A stretch of DNA of 64,000 nt, from NCBI RefSeq assembly GCF_050003625.1, contig NC_134397.1, positions 198,545,063-198,609,062 of the forward strand, read 5' to 3'. A program made the translations under genes and the position numbers. The notes beneath the pieces are model-generated. The model was not told where the DNA came from, searched no databases, and saw nothing but the letters and a program-made list of their open reading frames with translations. The stretch is from Haematobia irritans (taxonomy: Eukaryota; Arthropoda; Insecta; Diptera; Muscidae). This document shows positions 60,042 through 64,000 of this stretch, in pieces. Each line of letters opens with the position of its first letter. Position 1 is the first letter of the stretch.

Positions 60042-61005
60042 CACTCAGAAAATTTAACGTCGTAACTACAAGTAAATGCCATAATATTGAGTAGTTCAAA
60101 ATTTTACTCACAGTTAGTTAAATTTAACTAATGATGAGCAAAATGAACTCAGTGGAAGTAAATTGAACTTACGGCCATTACCAGCAAAATGGTTAAGAAC
60201 TCCCAATGAGTTCGTAAATGGACTGAAGCAAATATAATAATAGGGAATACGTATTTTCTCGATCGCACGAAGAAGTTTCTCAGCGTTACTGAACTTTTAC
60301 TGTGCAATACTACGAAGTCTAGTTGGACACGAAATTTCCATTTTTAGTATAAATAAACTAACGATGAATGTCAATTCTAACTACCGTTGAGTGAACCTAC
60401 TTCTAGACAATAGTTCGTCTCCGAAACATGTGCTCGTGTGGTGTTTCTAAAAATAGACACCCTTGACTGTATGTGTTAATGAATACATACAGCCAAGCAC
60501 GAAATGAATAAACAAATTCTCATTTGGTTGTTGATGAGTGTAAGAGCTAAGTGGCCCAGTGGATAGTGTGTTTAGTTAGAAAACTGATGGTACGCGGTTC
60601 GATCCTCCGTCCGGACAAAAGGTAAAATTTTATAAAATGATAAAAATAAAATCTAATAAATGATTCTAAAGGATTTGTACTACAGAAGAATAAGTGATTT
60701 GTACTAAATATAATATGACATGTAGAAATTGGGATCCTCCCCCTTGGTCTCCTTGCTCCAAGTCACCAGGTGGTCTAGGAAATCTGGAACATTATTTTTT
60801 TCGTTTTCAAAAAATTTATTATTTAGTTAATTTTTTACTTCTGAACAGTTAAATTTGAACTTGACAAAAGTTAAAACAAATTATTAACCTATAGGAAAAT
60901 GTTGAACTTACTATGGGTACATGCTTCTTTAGCGACATACGAAGTTCAATATTAACACTGGTTAGTTAAAAATAACTCGCTAATGGGTTCACTCTTCTCT
61001 GAGTG
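60042..61005. mobile_element. 964-bp TA-flanked inverted-repeat element
   Basis: Starts CACTCAGAAAATTTAACG and ends AACCCATTAGCGAG-like inverse sequence closing with TCTCTGAGTG, flanked by TA (60040-60041 and 61006-61007). The interior has repeated TAGTTAAATTTAACTA-type motifs near both ends and a tRNA-like sequence in the middle. Confidence 0.65.
60545..60622 (+). repeat. tRNA-like sequence with polymerase III boxes
   Basis: A box-like TGGCCCAGTGG (60552-60562) and B box-like GGTTCGATCC (60596-60605), 33 bp apart. The ends (GAGCTAAG and CCGGACA) do not pair as an acceptor stem, so it is a tRNA-derived relic or SINE head of a second family, not a working tRNA gene. Confidence 0.5.
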
Positions 61006-61051
61006 TATAATGCCTTTGGATCTTGTTCTGGTTATTGGAGAAGGAAGGCAA

Positions 61052-61290
61052 GGAGCCACCGTGGTAATGCTGGTGACATTTCTGATGGTTACAAAGCTTC
61101 TCTAAGTGGTTTCACTGCAATGTGGAACGCCGTTCGTACTCGGCTATAAAAAGGAGGTCCCATGTCATTCAGCTTAACATGGAATCGGGCAGCACTCAGT
61201 GATAAGAGAGAAGTTCACCAATGTGGTATCACAATGGACTGAATAGTCTAAGTGAGCCTGATACATCGCGCTGCCATCTAACCTAACCTA
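61052..61290 (+). mobile_element. SINE with tRNA head deleted, intact target duplication
   Basis: 239 bp. Keeps the first 12 bases (GGAGCCACCGTG), lacks about 110 bp including both polymerase III boxes, then runs normally to CCTAACCTA. Perfect 12-bp duplication GAAGGAAGGCAA (61040-61051 and 61291-61302). Confidence 0.92.
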
Positions 61291-61853
61291 GAAGGAAGGC
61301 AAATAAAATCAAAAAAAGTTACTTTGATCCATTGATTTTGATTCAGAGCCAAAGATGCATTTTTTAGGAAGCTATCTAGCTATGAACCTAGGTTGTAAAA
61401 AAAATTGAATATACATCACGTTCGTAGATACTAATTTCAAAATTCACTCACAGATACTATTTTGAAAAAAAAAATCAAACATAAATTTTTGGATGCCTAG
61501 TATTCGATTTTTTTCCATATTTGGAAAAAGACAATTATTAAACTTTGACTGGAATTTAGCATCCGTTGTTAAATGGAAACTTAGGCTTATGAAAAAAAGT
61601 TATGTTTCAGTTAATTTTTAAATCTTTTTAAGAAATTTTTCCCCAGCTAAACAAAAAAGATTATGAATTGAGTTCAATTTTCCTACGAAATAGTTCATTC
61701 TTCCTATAAAAGAATTCACTTTTTTCAGTATATGTGGAGTGAGCTCAGATCTAGAAATCAACAGCGAAATTATATTGGAGCCTAGCGCTCCGACTTCAAG
61801 TAGAAATTATACCATTTTCCAAGTAAACGTCTTTAAAGTAAAGTATTGAAAAA
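61291..61853. other. No gene recognised
   Basis: AT-rich. Stretches such as ACTTCAAGTAGAAATTATACC recur near 7310, so part is an interspersed repeat. Nothing coding. Confidence 0.5.
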
Positions 61854-63625
61854 CAAGTACATACGGCCGCAAGTTCGGCCAGGCCGAATCTTATGTACCC
61901 ACCACCATGGATTGCGTAGAAACTTCTACGAAAGACTGTGATTTAGTCCATACATGGTATATATTAGACAAAAAAGTTATGTATAGTTAAGTCTACAAAT
62001 AATAACGAATCGATATTGACTTTTTGTACGTAGAGAGCAAGAATTTAAATATGGGGGTCGCTTATATGGGGCCTATATACAATTATGAACTTGATATGGA
62101 CCAATTTTTGTGTGATTGGGGATCGATTTATCTGAGTGCCATATATAACTATAGACCGATATGGACCTAGTTAGGCATGGTTGTTAACGACCATATACTA
62201 GCACAATGTACCAAATTTCAACTCACTCGGATGAAATTTGCTCCTCCAAGAGGTTCCAAAACCAAATCTCGGGATCGGTTTATATGGGGCTATGTACAAT
62301 TATGGACTGATATGGACCACTTTTGGCATGGTTGTTAAATATCATATACTACCAAATTTCAAGCTGATCGGGTGAATTTTGCTTCTCCAAAAGGCACCGG
62401 AGGTCAAATCTGGGGATCGGTTTATATGGGAGTTATATATAATTATGGACTGATAGGAACCAATTCCTGCATGGTTGTTGGATACCATATACTAACATCA
62501 CGTACCAAATTTCAACCGAATGGCAAGAATTTTGCTCTTCCAAGGGGCTCTGGAGGTCAAATCTGGGGATCGGTTTATATGGGGCCTATATATAATTATG
62601 GACCGATAGCGACCAATTTTTGCATGGGAGTTTGAGGCCATATATTAACACCACATACCAAATTTCAACTGAATCAGATGAATTTTGGTCTTCCTATAGG
62701 TTCCGGAGGTCAAATCTGGTGATCGGTTTATATGGGGGTTATATATAATTATGAACCGATGTGGACCAATTTTTGCATGGTTGTTATAGACCATATACTA
62801 ACATAACGTACAAAATTTCTGCCGGATCGGATGAAAATTGCTTCTCTTAGCGGCCTCGCAAGCTAAATCGGGGGATCGGTTTATATGTGGGCTATATATA
62901 ATTATGGACCGATGTCGACCAATTTTTGCATGGTTGTTAGAGACCATATACTGACACCATGTACCAAATTTCAGCCGGATCGGATGAAATTTGCTTCTCT
63001 TAGGGGCCTCGCAAGCCAAATCGGGGGATCGGTTTATATGGGGGCTATATATAATTATGGACCGATGTGGACCAATTTTTGCATGGTTGTTAGAGACCAT
63101 ATACTGACACTATGTACCAAATTTCAGCCGGATCGGATGAAATTTGCTTCTCTTAGGGGCCTCGCAAGCCAAATCGGGGGATCGGTTTATATGGGGGCTA
63201 TATATAATTATGAACCGATGTGGACCAATTTTTGCATGGTTGTTAGAGACCATATACTAACACCATGTGCCAAATTTCAGCCGGATCGGATGAAATTTGC
63301 TTCTCTTAGAGGCCGCGCAAGCCAAATTTTGGGGTCCGTTTATATGGGGGCTATACGTAAAAGTGGACCGATATGGCCCATTTGCAATACCGTCCGACCT
63401 ACATCAATAACAACTACTTGTGCCAAGTTTCAAGTCGATAGCTTGTTTCGTTCGGAAGTTAGCGTGATTTCAACAGACGGACGGACGGACATGCTCAGAT
63501 CGACTCAGAATTTCACCACGACCCAGAATATATATACTTTATGGGGTCTTAGAGCAATATTTCGATGTGTTACAAACGGAATGACAAAGTTAATATACCC
63601 CCCATCCTATGGTGGTGGGTATAAA
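61854..63625 (+). mobile_element. HINE-like element, subfamily C, copy 5
   Basis: Head CAAGTACATACGGCCG, GTTCGGCCAGGCCGAA and TACCCACCACCAT (61896-61908). Tail ATGGTGGTGGGTA (63609-63621), a perfect complement. About eight modules; the last four are near-identical and exactly 153 bp apart (starts near 62875, 63028, 63181 and 63334). GACGGACGGACGGAC tract near 63476. The long open frame through the modules exists because 153 is a multiple of three. Confidence 0.8.
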
Positions 63626-63641
63626 AAAACATCTCCTATTC

Positions 63642-64000
63642 TTATACCCTTCACCACTACTGTGGTACAGGGTATAATAAGTTTGTGCATTTGTATGTAA
63701 CGTCAAGAAGGAGTAATCATAGACCAACCTTTTAGTATACGGATCGGCTTAGAATTAAATTCTGAGTCGATTTAGCGATGTCCGTCTGTCTGTCTGTCCG
63801 TCTGTCTGTCTGTTGATGTATTTTTGTGTGCAAAGTACAGCTCGCAGTTTTAGTCCGATTGTCCTAAAATTTGGTATCGGGTCCTGTTTCGGCTCAAAGA
63901 CGATCCCTATTGATTTTGGAAAAAATCGGTTCAGATTTAGATATAGCTGCCATATATATTTTTCACCGATCTGGTCATAATTGGCGTGTATATCAACCGA
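63642..64000 (-). mobile_element. HINE-like element, subfamily A, cut by window edge
   Basis: Tail hairpin TATACCCTTCACCAC with GTGGTACAGGGTATA (63643-63677), then GTCCGTCTGTCTGTCTGTCC near 63780, then the first A-type module (GGTTCAGATTTAGATATAG). The head lies beyond the window. Confidence 0.7.

Overview
The window is AT-rich eukaryotic DNA from a calyptrate (muscid-like) fly. I find no host protein-coding gene in it. The best species guess is the horn fly, Haematobia irritans, or a close relative. The main reason is four copies of an irritans-subfamily mariner whose terminal repeat and transposase look like Himar1, which came from that fly. This is inference, because mariners move between species.

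Almost everything I recognise is nested repeats. (1) 29-bp arrays (TTTTATTTCTATAGAAAA joined to TTTTGTCAAAA) cover about 10 kb in some sixteen blocks, often around a palindromic core. (2) A superfamily I call HINE-like (subfamilies A, C, F) starts CAAGTA, ends GGGTATA, and carries subterminal inverted repeats, central 153-bp repeats and a GAC(G/A) tetranucleotide tract. It resembles Helentron-associated DINE-1 type elements. (3) Cut-and-paste elements: mariner DD34D x4, DD37E x3, DD41D x1, three hAT-type elements with 8-bp target duplications, and TA-flanked inverted-repeat elements. (4) A tRNA-derived SINE with a (CCTAA)n tail.

Layout: 0-9 kb holds arrays, HINE-A copies in both orientations and a hAT. 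9-20 kb holds two DD37E elements, a 493-bp tandem duplication, a palindromic array core and mariner 1. 21-28 kb holds HINE-F, mariner 2 split by a HINE-C, and a HINE-C split by a SINE. 29-34 kb holds long arrays with (TA)n tracts. 34-43 kb holds a hAT inside a MITE, more arrays, and a 2.3-kb inverted-repeat element with a candidate spliced transcription unit. 43-48 kb holds a HINE-C/mariner nest. 50-56 kb holds a tandem segmental duplication, SINEs and a DD41D. 56-61 kb holds a large inverted-repeat element with a hAT and a piggyBac-like MITE inside. 61-64 kb holds HINE-C and HINE-A.

Every transposase copy seen here is broken (frameshift, stop, insertion, deletion or window edge), so these copies are probably non-autonomous. 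The nesting gives exact element ends and a relative order of insertion. The main leads are the co-varying HINE termini, the candidate spliced unit at 38.4-40.7 kb, a stop codon shared by two DD37E copies, and two template-switch hairpins.
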